A DNA stretch of 5,922 nucleotides from a bacterium (GTDB lineage Bacteria; Electryoneota; RPQS01), in NCBI GenBank assembly GCA_018814465.1, contig JAHIZR010000484.1:1-5922 (forward strand). The letters run 5' to 3'. The translations under genes and the position numbers were made by a program. Positions 1-5,808 of the stretch are shown piece by piece; the stretch's first letter is position 1, and each line of letters begins with the position of its first letter. The notes under the pieces were generated by a model. That model was not told where the DNA came from and did not search any database. It worked only from the letters and a program-made list of their open reading frames with translations.

Positions 1-828
1 AACGATCAGAGTCTGTCCTCGTACCCCCGCAAAGGAGCGAGACAGCATCGAGTAATGCGTCCGGTTCTGGCCATAGGCGCGCATCGCCTCGGCAATCCCG
101 GGCAACTCACGCTCCAGCAATTCCATGAGCGCTTCCGGCGTGCGATCACGCGGTGTGATCCCCGTGCCGCCGGTTGTCATCACAAGATCAAAAGTCTTGT
201 CGTCGCACCAGCTGGTCACTGTCTCTTGAATCATTTGTATATCATCGGGAATCACCTTGTACTCGACGACTTCGATGCCTTCATGTTCCAGCCGTTCGAC
301 AATAATCTTGCCCGAAAGATCGCTCTTCTGTCCGCTTGCAATCGAGTCCGACATGACCAGCACACCCGCGCGCAGCTTGCGCGGAAACACTTCACGGAAA
401 CTGGCCTGGCCGCCTTTCTCCTTCAGGATGCGGGTTTCACCGATGGAAGCTTTGCGGTCGATGCAGCGCACCGTGCTGTAGAGACTCAAAGCGGCGGCTG
501 TGGCAGCCACCATCGCCTCCATCCCCACCCCGACTTTGTAAACCGCTTTCACTTCCGCGCGAATCTCAACCGCCGAGTCCGTCAGTTCGAATTCGATATT
601 GACATGATCAACCGGAACTTGATGCGTGAAAGGCAGCATGAGGCTTGTATTCTTGACGGCTTGAATCGCGGCAATGCGGGCAATTAAAAAAGGATCCTGT
701 CCTCGCACATCGCCGATTCTGATCTTTTCAATCGTATCGGAATTGGTCAGCACGACGGATTTCGCCGTGGCAATCCGCAGCGTATTGGACTTGGATGAAA
801 TGTCCTTCATGAATTTAACGGTTGTCAT
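1..828 (-). CDS. moaCB: Bifunctional MoaC/MoaB-type molybdenum cofactor protein, C-terminus cut by window edge
   Basis: This minus-strand frame is open for 276 codons and leaves the window before its stop. Residues about 1-145 are a MoaC domain (the family makes cyclic pyranopterin monophosphate). Residues about 150-276 are a MoaB/MogA domain (the family adenylylates molybdopterin). The MoaB part is well kept: a D-x8-DLSG stretch near 161-173 and TTGGTGITPRDRTPEA at 218-233. The usual fusion is about 300 residues, so roughly 30 are missing. The start at 828 is supported by AAGGA (835-839) six bases upstream and by an ATGA overlap with the mobA stop, which suggests translational coupling. Oddity: against E. 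coli MoaC, aligned by eye, K51, E112, D128 and K131 correspond to G43, G102, S118 and R121, and the CHP motif is THQ; only the His is kept. MoaC activity is therefore doubtful, while MoaB activity is likely. Confidence 0.9.
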   Translation of the reverse strand, partial: MTTVKFMKDISSKSNTLRIATAKSVVLTNSDTIEKIRIGDVRGQDPFLIARIAAIQAVKNTSLMLPFTHQVPVDHVNIEFELTDSAVEIRAEVKAVYKVGVGMEAMVAATAAALSLYSTVRCIDRKASIGETRILKEKGGQASFREVFPRKLRAGVLVMSDSIASGQKSDLSGKIIVERLEHEGIEVVEYKVIPDDIQMIQETVTSWCDDKTFDLVMTTGGTGITPRDRTPEALMELLERELPGIAEAMRAYGQNRTHYSMLSRSFAGVRGQTLIV

Positions 829-1412
829 ATGGAATCCTTGGATTGAAGTTTTAATATGGCTTCCAATTTATCGAGCGAATCCGGTGTATTGAAACTCCGC
901 AGCGTTTGTTCGAACTCCGCGGTGATATCCTGCGCCTTAAGAGTCGGCAGTGAACGAAAGAGTTGCTGCAGCGAGCGCTTGCCTTCATCCAGCGCTTGCG
1001 AAACCAAAGGCGCGATCTCGCTCGAGTAAATACCGGGGAAAGGCAGATACTTTGCTGTTTCCACCGACTTGAAAACGCAGATCGCAGCCGTATCATCGAG
1101 CAGCAAGCGGCAGGTGTCGCTCGTCAGCAAGGGCTGATCACAGGCCACAATCAAGTATCGCGAATCAAGGTGCGTGGCCAACAGTGCTTCCAGTCCGCCC
1201 ATCGGACCCTGTTCCGGCCGCAAGTCCTCTACGATTTGGAACTCATCCTTGATACTCACTGCATGCCCGCCCAGCAAGACAATCTGCGAACAGAGGGGGC
1301 GAATAGCCGCCAGCACCCGCTCCAGAAACGTGCTTCCATCGGACAGCCGCACCTCATGTTTGGGCTGTCCCATGCGCGAGCTTTTGCCGCCGAATAATAT
1401 GGCTCCGGTCAT
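825..1412 (-). CDS. mobA: Molybdenum cofactor guanylyltransferase MobA
   Basis: The 195-residue product matches the usual MobA length of about 190-200. MobA transfers GMP from GTP to molybdopterin in the cytoplasm, giving the guanine dinucleotide cofactor used by DMSO-reductase-family enzymes such as nitrate reductases and formate dehydrogenases. Visible motifs are the N-terminal nucleotide-binding loop LFGGKSSRMGQPK (6-18), DLRPEQGPMGGLEALLA (63-79) and the metal-site motif ACDQP (90-94). The start at 1412 was chosen because the nucleotide-binding loop begins directly after it, as in the family. The frame stays open upstream to 1514, but those 34 residues resemble nothing in MobA and lie largely upstream of the candidate promoter at 1455-1483. 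No clear ribosome site precedes 1412. The stop overlaps the start of the MoaC/MoaB gene by ATGA, so the two are one operon, transcribed away from the rrf2-like gene. Confidence 0.93.
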   Translation of the reverse strand: MTGAILFGGKSSRMGQPKHEVRLSDGSTFLERVLAAIRPLCSQIVLLGGHAVSIKDEFQIVEDLRPEQGPMGGLEALLATHLDSRYLIVACDQPLLTSDTCRLLLDDTAAICVFKSVETAKYLPFPGIYSSEIAPLVSQALDEGKRSLQQLFRSLPTLKAQDITAEFEQTLRSFNTPDSLDKLEAILKLQSKDSI

Positions 1413-1454
1413 GGATGGGGATTGATTGATATGACTATGGAGATCTGAAACCTG

Positions 1455-1483
1455 AATATGCTCATGATAATTATAGAAGTCAA
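1455..1483 (-). promoter_or_regulatory. Candidate sigma70-like promoter for mobA-moaCB
   Basis: On the minus strand TTGACT (1483-1478) is separated by 17 bases from CATATT (1460-1455). Transcription would begin near 1448, leaving a leader of about 36 bases before the mobA ATG at 1412. An alternative is the perfect TATAAT at 1475-1470, which has only a weak -35 (3 of 6). Either supports the shorter mobA start. Confidence 0.4.
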
Positions 1484-1515
1484 GCCAGAAAACATCCAAA
1501 TAACCCATTAACAAT

Positions 1516-1525
1516 TAGATATCTA
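1516..1525. promoter_or_regulatory. Perfect 10-bp palindrome in the divergent promoter region, possible operator
   Basis: TAGATATCTA is an exact palindrome lying between the two divergent promoters, about 33 bases upstream of the mobA -35 and 49 bases upstream of the rrf2-like -35. The position suits a site read in both directions. A 10-bp palindrome in AT-rich DNA can arise by chance, and no second copy was seen at the cytochrome promoter. Confidence 0.25.
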
Positions 1526-1574
1526 TTCCCATTCCCAGGCAAAAGAATACTGTAGCATCCTTAATGCACAGAGC

Positions 1575-1603
1575 TTGACATCGCTAATAACTTTCTTTAT
1601 ATT
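1575..1603 (+). promoter_or_regulatory. Strong sigma70-like promoter for the Rrf2-family gene
   Basis: TTGACA (1575-1580, consensus -35) is followed after exactly 17 bases by TATATT (1598-1603, five of six -10 positions). Transcription would start near 1610, giving a short leader of about 20 bases before the ATG at 1630. The -10 hexamer and spacing are the same as in the cytochrome promoter candidate at 2586-2614. Confidence 0.7.
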
Positions 1604-1629
1604 AGATAAAAAGATATGGTTGTCCTTTT

Positions 1630-2046
1630 ATGAACTTCTCAAAACCAGTCACTTACGCTATCCGCTCCCTCATCCACCTTGCCCGTGAAGGCAATAAAGG
1701 ACCTGTGCTCAGCAGCACGATTGCTCAGGAAGAATCCCTGCCAGCCCCCTATCTGATTAAAGTCCTCGGTGTCCTCACCACGCACGGCATAGTCAAAGCC
1801 AGTCGTGGTCGAGGAGGTGGCTTTACTCTCGCGAAGAATCCCACCGAAATCAATCTCTACGACATCTTCATCCTCTTCGAAGGTCTGGCACTGACTCAGG
1901 ATTGCCTGCTCGGATTAGGCAAATGCGGCGAAGTCAAACATTGCCCCATTCATGATAAGTGGGAAGAGCCCAAGGGACACATGGAGGCCTTTCTGAAAAA
2001 TACGACGATCGAAGAGCTTGCTCGCATGCGTGATTCTCTCGAATAA
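1630..2046 (+). CDS. Rrf2-family transcriptional regulator with three-cysteine Fe-S type motif
   Basis: A 138-residue Rrf2-family DNA-binding protein of the usual length. The N-terminal winged helix-turn-helix covers about residues 5-70, including LPAPYLIKVLGVLTTHGIV and the wing SRGRGGGFTLA (58-68), which is typical of the family. A dimerisation helix and Fe-S loop follow: C92, C99 and C105, then PIHDKW (106-111). IscR and NsrR have C-x5-C-x5-C; here the first gap is six residues, so the motif is slightly stretched but all three cysteines are present. By analogy it could carry a [2Fe-2S] or [4Fe-4S] cluster and sense NO, redox state or cluster supply; which one cannot be told from sequence. 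The ATG at 1630 aligns with the family N-terminus but lacks a clear ribosome site. The gene is divergent from mobA and precedes the two cytochrome genes, which are plausible targets. Confidence 0.9.
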   Translation: MNFSKPVTYAIRSLIHLAREGNKGPVLSSTIAQEESLPAPYLIKVLGVLTTHGIVKASRGRGGGFTLAKNPTEINLYDIFILFEGLALTQDCLLGLGKCGEVKHCPIHDKWEEPKGHMEAFLKNTTIEELARMRDSLE

Positions 2047-2063
2047 GCCTGTTTATGAAAAAG

Positions 2064-2082
2064 TCCTCGCTGTGTGCGAGGA
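2064..2082 (+). terminator. Hairpin terminator candidate after the Rrf2-family gene
   Basis: TCCTCGC (2064-2070) and GCGAGGA (2076-2082) form a perfect 7-bp stem with a TGTGT loop, 17 bases after the stop codon. A T-rich stretch (tctcatgttttatt) follows, though not as an unbroken T run. It probably ends the regulator transcript; the strength is uncertain. Confidence 0.6.
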
Positions 2083-2229
2083 TCTCATGTTTTATTCGAT
2101 TCGTATTTCTCACAGCAGGATTAACAGCGAAAAGTAATTATTAATACTCTCTTCTTCTATATTGGCAACTTAGATTTGCGCCAAGATGAAAACACATTTT
2201 AAAGGCAATTCTTACCAATTACATATGAT

Positions 2230-2318
2230 CAAATCTCACTACACTTTTCTGCTTCTAAGGTGTCCAATAGGCGATTCAAAAGGATTCGCTTTGAGAGCAA
2301 AAGTAGCAGTAAATGGCA
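2230..2318 (-). pseudogene. Probable decayed GIY-YIG endonuclease fragment, frameshifted
   Basis: Reading the minus strand in switching frames gives an IYCYF...QSES piece and then ESPIGH, in the order and spacing of the N-terminal motif of small GIY-YIG (UPF0213/YhbQ-like) proteins, whose consensus is roughly F-Y-V-Y-x-L-x-S-x-(7)-Y-I-G-H-T. One frame gives LKANPFESPIGHL, another keeps SQSES; no single frame carries both parts, and stops follow within about 30 bases. After the GH codons a shifted frame reads LEAEK, similar to the usual LEKR/LEAR. No downstream body of the roughly 80-100 residue protein is visible. It sits directly after a tRNA-3'-end-like sequence, a common setting for this family. 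By-eye reading; chance similarity is possible. Confidence 0.35.
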
Positions 2319-2377
2319 GAGACACGCTTCCCGGATTCGAACACTCAAATATATCTTTGAATAGAGAAAACTGAGCT
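2314..2377 (-). other. tRNA-like remnant: D-arm and T-loop words without a foldable tRNA
   Basis: On the minus strand AGCTCAGTT (2377-2369), a standard tRNA D-arm word, is followed by GTTCGAATCC (2342-2333), a standard T-arm word, and then by TGCCA (2318-2314). The expected T stem does not pair (GAGTG against CCGGG), the distance between the two words is about a dozen bases short, and no acceptor stem can be built. This is therefore not a functional tRNA; it may be a degraded copy or recombination scar. Confidence 0.3.
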
Positions 2378-2585
2378 GAGCAATTATGTTAGAAATTATG
2401 AACTTAGATGATTGTTTTATGACAATTTAGGTAATATTTGCGAAGTCTCCATTAATCCAATAAAAACCAGAGTATCCCAAATTGCGGTAGGTTGAGAAAA
2501 TTTTTTCACACTCGATAATTCTCAGCCCTCACGCAAGATCTGCCGTAACATTTGGCTGAATAAATACATAATAGAGTTCAAACCC

Positions 2586-2614
2586 TTGATATTGAATCAT
2601 TGACAGATTATATT
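2586..2614 (+). promoter_or_regulatory. Sigma70-like promoter for the cytochrome operon, with overlapping dyads
   Basis: TTGATA (2586-2591) and TATATT (2609-2614) are spaced by 17 bases, giving a start near 2621 and a leader of about 77 bases. Two imperfect dyads overlap it: TGAT-N5-ATCA (2587-2599) and AATC-N7-GATT (2595-2609). A regulator bound there would cover the -35 to -10 region, as expected for a repressor. The upstream Rrf2-type protein is the obvious but unproven candidate. Confidence 0.55.
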
Positions 2615-2697
2615 CTTAATCGAAAACAAATCCAGTTGTCCGCCTTCAAATGCGCCCCCGGCAACTGATACAATCTATTAGAAACGGATGGTAGAAA

Positions 2698-3246
2698 ATG
2701 AACAGCAAATTCCTTAAAGCCGCTGCTCTGCTCGTAATCGCGTATGCATTCTTTGCCGTTAACCTCTTTGCTGAAGAAGGTGCAACAACTCCTGCTCCAA
2801 CTTATGTCGGCTCCGGCAAATGCAAGATTTGTCACAAGGGCGATAAAAACGGCAACATCTGGGAAACATGGGAAGCCGGTGTGCATGCCAACTCGATGGC
2901 TTCCTTAGTCGCAAAAGGTGAAGAGAATAATCCCGAGTGTCTCGCCTGTCATACGACCGGCTACGGCGCGGGCGGCTTCGGCACTGAAGGACTCGATCCG
3001 AAAGTTGCCGAAGGTCTCAATCATGTCGGCTGCGAAGCCTGTCATGGTCCCGGTTCCGAATATAAAACGAAGTCCGTGATGGAAGACCGCGACGCCGCCA
3101 TCGCCGCGGGAATGATCGTCCCCACTGCGGAAACCTGCGTAACATGCCACAACGAAAAGTCTCCGACTTTCAAGGGATTTGACTTTGCGGAATACTGGGC
3201 GAAGATCGAGCACAAACTGCCTGCGGCGGCCCCGGCTGAAGAATAA
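2698..3246 (+). CDS. Exported tetrahaem cytochrome c, cytochrome c554 family
   Basis: A 182-residue secreted protein. A Sec signal peptide covers about residues 1-25 (K4/K7, hydrophobic 8-24, cleavage likely after LFA). Four CxxCH motifs bind c-type haem: CKICH (42-46), CLACH (81-85), CEACH (112-116) and CVTCH (147-151). Text such as YVGSGKCKICHKG, NIWETWEAGVHAN, VGCEACHGPGSEYK and TCHNEKSPTFKGFDF follows the cytochrome c554 family pattern. H63, H109 and H172 are possible distal ligands. In Nitrosomonas, c554 takes electrons from hydroxylamine oxidoreductase and has been reported to reduce NO; here no such oxidoreductase is nearby, so a periplasmic electron carrier for the following quinol-type fusion is more likely. 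The start is supported by GGATGG (2686-2691) six bases upstream. It lies 76 bases before the large cytochrome gene on the same strand. Confidence 0.93.
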   Translation: MNSKFLKAAALLVIAYAFFAVNLFAEEGATTPAPTYVGSGKCKICHKGDKNGNIWETWEAGVHANSMASLVAKGEENNPECLACHTTGYGAGGFGTEGLDPKVAEGLNHVGCEACHGPGSEYKTKSVMEDRDAAIAAGMIVPTAETCVTCHNEKSPTFKGFDFAEYWAKIEHKLPAAAPAEE

Positions 3247-3280
3247 TTTCGCCCACGATTTCGATAGAGTGATTTCGTAG

Positions 3281-3299
3281 CCGCGCTTCTGCTGCGCGG
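3281..3299 (+). promoter_or_regulatory. GC-only intercistronic hairpin between the two cytochrome genes
   Basis: CCGCGC (3281-3286) and GCGCGG (3294-3299) form a six-bp all-GC stem with loop TTCTGCT. There is no T tract, so it is not a standard terminator. It covers part of the GGAG that precedes the first ATG (3305) of the downstream frame and lies 23 bases before the preferred start at 3323. A role in message stability or in setting the ratio of the two cytochromes is possible. Confidence 0.4.
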
Positions 3300-3322
3300 A
3301 GAACATGGAGAAAGGAAGCATC

Positions 3323-5797
3323 ATGCGGATTAGAGACCGCTTCCGGTCGATACTCTATGAGGGAAGCGGGAGAATTCTTTTCCTGGTGCTTTGGGTGTTT
3401 GCGGCCTCGCAAGCCCCGGCGCAGGAAGAATGCATGGAATGCCATAGTGATGAGTCCGCCACTCGCACTCTGGAAAACGGCAGAATTCAATCACTCTTCG
3501 TGGATCTAAACAAACTGGAGAACTCCGTGCATGCGGAGTTCTCTTGCGTTGACTGCCACTCGGATCTTGCGGGATTCGATGACTGGCCCCATGCCGAGTT
3601 CTTGGAGAAGGTCAACTGCGCCGAATGTCACGACGATATCATGAAGGACGTGGAGACTTGCGGTCACTACGGTAAGATTTCCTGTGTCGACTGTCATGGC
3701 AGTCATGATATTTTAAGCCCGTCCAGCGCGGCGTCCGCTTTGTCCAAGGACAAAGTGGACAACCTCTGCGCGAACTGCCATAACGCTCTTCACCCGCCCA
3801 AACCCGGCCGCTCCCAGCCTTATTCCAGTTACGACGTGGGGATTCACGGTAAGCATCTTAGGAACGGCACCGACAAAAAAGGTCCCGGCTGTGTGGATTG
3901 CCACGGTACGCACATGATTCGCTGTGAGAAAAACAATCCGGCGGAACTCGAAGCCGCCTGCATCGGCTGCCACAGCGAAGTCGCTTCCGTTTTCCGGCAA
4001 TCGGTTCATGCTGAAGTGGAAGGTCATCGTGCGCTGTCACACTGCTATGAATGTCATGGCGAGCATCGCAGCCGCGCGCCCTCCGATACCACGCTTCGTG
4101 TGACCAACGAAACTCCCGCGGAAGCCACCTGCGGTATGTGTCATGCGGAATCCGTCGCGCGTTATAATCAAAGTCTCCATGCCTACGCATTAGCCTCCGG
4201 TTCGCCCCGCGCTCCCCGCTGCGAAAGCTGTCACGGCGCGCATGCCATCTATCGTATCGACGATCCCAAGTCTCCGATCTATCGCTCCAATATGGTCGAG
4301 ACCTGCGCTAAGTGCCATAGTCAGGTCGGCATTTCGCTGGACCCCGATGTGCGCCTGCCGCGCTCCTTTGAAAACTATATGGAGAGCACGCACGGTAAAC
4401 TACTGGCTGAAGGCAATGAAGATGTGCCTGTCTGCACGGATTGTCACGGCGGCCATGCGATTCTTGGAAGCAGCAATCCGCAGTCCACCATTCACTTGCT
4501 GAATATCGACGATACCTGCGGTAAATGCCATACGAAGCAAGAGCAGGACTATCATGTCTCAATCCATCGCCGCGCGCTGGAAAGCGGAGTCTTCGACAGC
4601 CCGACCTGTACCGGCTGTCACGGCGAGCATCTGCTGATCTCTCCGAAAGATCCGAAAAGCAAAGTCAGTCATGGACGACTGTCGGAAGAAACTTGCGCCA
4701 AATGTCATAATGATCCGGTGATCATCCGCAAGTACGGCTTAGCACCTGATGTCGTCACGACCTATGAAGACAGTTATCATGGCTTGGCAACCCGCGCGAA
4801 ATATGCCAACTCGCCCTCCTGCGCCGACTGTCACGGCTTCCATACTGTGCGCACAGCTGCTGATACTCTCTCTTCTATCAACTCAAGAAACGTAGCGGCA
4901 ACATGCCGCAAGTGTCACGAAAAAGCTGATGCAAAATTTGCCGCCTCCTATACGCACGCGGCGCTTCAGCCCAGAACCGGCGATGCCAACTACTGGATCG
5001 CCCGCATCTATATTATCCTGATCGCTTTCGTGATCGGCAGCATGGTGATTCATAATGTGGTCATCATGAACCACTACATCCGCGCAACCTATGCGGAACA
5101 CGAGGGCGGCGATAAGGTTACGCGCTTTGACACTCATCAGCTCATCCAGCATATGGCCTTGTCGGTCACGTTTATCCTGTTGGCCTTCACGGGCTTTGCA
5201 TTGAAATATCCTGATGCCTGGTGGGTGCAGTGGATATCCGCCCTCGGCATGGACGAAGCCATCCGCCGTATCGTTCATCGTACGATGGCGGTCGGAATGC
5301 TGCTGACCGGCATCTACCACGTGGTTTACCTGTTCTGGTTCAAGCGCGGTCGCGAAGAGCTTAAAGCGCTCCTCCCCGGTAAGAACGATATCACGGAGAT
5401 GACGCAGAATCTGAAATACCATACGGGCCACAGCAATACTCCTCCTGCCTTCGGACGCTATGATTATACGCAGAAGGCCGAGTATTGGGCGCTCATCTGG
5501 GGAACGATTTTAATGATTGCAACCGGAGCTGTCTTGTGGTTCCCGGCTGAGTTATCGCCGATCCTGCCTTCCTGGGCGGTCAGCATCTCCCAGACGATTC
5601 ACCTCTATGAAGCCTGGCTGGCAACGCTGGCCATCATCGTCTGGCACTTCTTCTTCGTGATCTTCCATCCTGAAGAATACCCGATGAGCTGGACGTGGCT
5701 GACCGGCAAGATGTCCGCCGAGTCCGTCAAGCATCACCACCAGGGCTGGTACGAGGAAATCGTCAAATCAAAGAAGAAAGCAGACTCTGAAGCTTGA
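3323..5797 (+). CDS. 17-haem cytochrome c fused to a C-terminal cytochrome b membrane domain (CbcL-like architecture)
   Basis: An 824-residue exported membrane protein. A signal segment covers about 17-34 (cleavage near PAQ-EE). Seventeen CxxCH motifs begin at residues 37, 75, 99, 121, 149, 190, 213, 241, 270, 300, 328, 371, 399, 429, 458, 500 and 528. From 149 on they form repeated dihaem modules: a CxxCH, an SxH-type histidine, then CxxCHGxH. The C-terminal part has five predicted helices near 558-580, 608-628, 650-673, 721-741 and 758-781, with H610, H652, H666, H760, H775 and H782 available as b-haem ligands; phrases such as QHMALSVTFILLAFTG and FHPEEYP resemble formate dehydrogenase gamma/HydC-type cytochromes b. 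Likely role: quinol oxidation coupled to a periplasmic haem wire. Start 3323 has AGGA six bases upstream; the earlier in-frame ATG at 3305 is poorly spaced from its GGAG. C113 and C201 lie outside haem motifs. Confidence 0.93.
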   Translation: MRIRDRFRSILYEGSGRILFLVLWVFAASQAPAQEECMECHSDESATRTLENGRIQSLFVDLNKLENSVHAEFSCVDCHSDLAGFDDWPHAEFLEKVNCAECHDDIMKDVETCGHYGKISCVDCHGSHDILSPSSAASALSKDKVDNLCANCHNALHPPKPGRSQPYSSYDVGIHGKHLRNGTDKKGPGCVDCHGTHMIRCEKNNPAELEAACIGCHSEVASVFRQSVHAEVEGHRALSHCYECHGEHRSRAPSDTTLRVTNETPAEATCGMCHAESVARYNQSLHAYALASGSPRAPRCESCHGAHAIYRIDDPKSPIYRSNMVETCAKCHSQVGISLDPDVRLPRSFENYMESTHGKLLAEGNEDVPVCTDCHGGHAILGSSNPQSTIHLLNIDDTCGKCHTKQEQDYHVSIHRRALESGVFDSPTCTGCHGEHLLISPKDPKSKVSHGRLSEETCAKCHNDPVIIRKYGLAPDVVTTYEDSYHGLATRAKYANSPSCADCHGFHTVRTAADTLSSINSRNVAATCRKCHEKADAKFAASYTHAALQPRTGDANYWIARIYIILIAFVIGSMVIHNVVIMNHYIRATYAEHEGGDKVTRFDTHQLIQHMALSVTFILLAFTGFALKYPDAWWVQWISALGMDEAIRRIVHRTMAVGMLLTGIYHVVYLFWFKRGREELKALLPGKNDITEMTQNLKYHTGHSNTPPAFGRYDYTQKAEYWALIWGTILMIATGAVLWFPAELSPILPSWAVSISQTIHLYEAWLATLAIIVWHFFFVIFHPEEYPMSWTWLTGKMSAESVKHHHQGWYEEIVKSKKKADSEA

Positions 5798-5808
5798 TTG
5801 TACTAAAC

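Larger units (their letters stand above)
2083..2585. other. AT-rich intergenic stretch without an intact gene
   Basis: No convincing intact gene is present on either strand. The only open frames are short, start without ribosome sites and look like no known protein. The minus strand of 2230-2377 carries remnants of a GIY-YIG frame and tRNA-like pieces, annotated separately. Inverted repeats at 2490-2498/2519-2527 and 2522-2527/2554-2559 share one arm. The rest shows nothing I recognise. Confidence 0.6.

Noticed and set aside
55..687. Open plus-strand frame of 210 codons
   Set aside because: It is antisense to the MoaC/MoaB gene, whose minus-strand frame shows clear family motifs; the plus-strand translation shows none.
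1413..1514. N-terminal extension of mobA to an upstream TTG or ATG
   Set aside because: The 34 extra residues are unlike MobA, and the candidate promoter at 1455-1483 would start transcription downstream of them.
2186..2374. Small plus-strand frame of 62 codons in the intergenic gap
   Set aside because: No ribosome site and no recognisable protein pattern; it lies opposite the tRNA-like and GIY-YIG-like remnants, which explain its composition better.
2333..2377. Functional tRNA on the minus strand
   Set aside because: The T stem and acceptor stem cannot pair and the length between the D-arm and T-arm words is too short.
2411..2426. ATTGT-N6-ACAAT dyad as an FNR/CRP-type site
   Set aside because: Half-sites differ from the TTGAT-N4-ATCAA pattern and the site is about 170 bases upstream of the cytochrome -35, too far for typical control.
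3305..3322. Start of the 17-haem gene at the first ATG
   Set aside because: Its GGAG is only three bases away and partly inside a GC stem, while the ATG at 3323 has AGGA at good distance and directly begins a basic signal-peptide n-region.
2905..3324. Minus-strand frames opposite the tetrahaem cytochrome
   Set aside because: Shadows of a gene with signal peptide and four haem motifs; no family pattern on the opposite strand.
4883..5431. Minus-strand frame of 182 codons opposite the cytochrome b domain
   Set aside because: The translation is His/Asp-rich as expected for antisense of a membrane segment, and it lacks any recognised motif or ribosome site.
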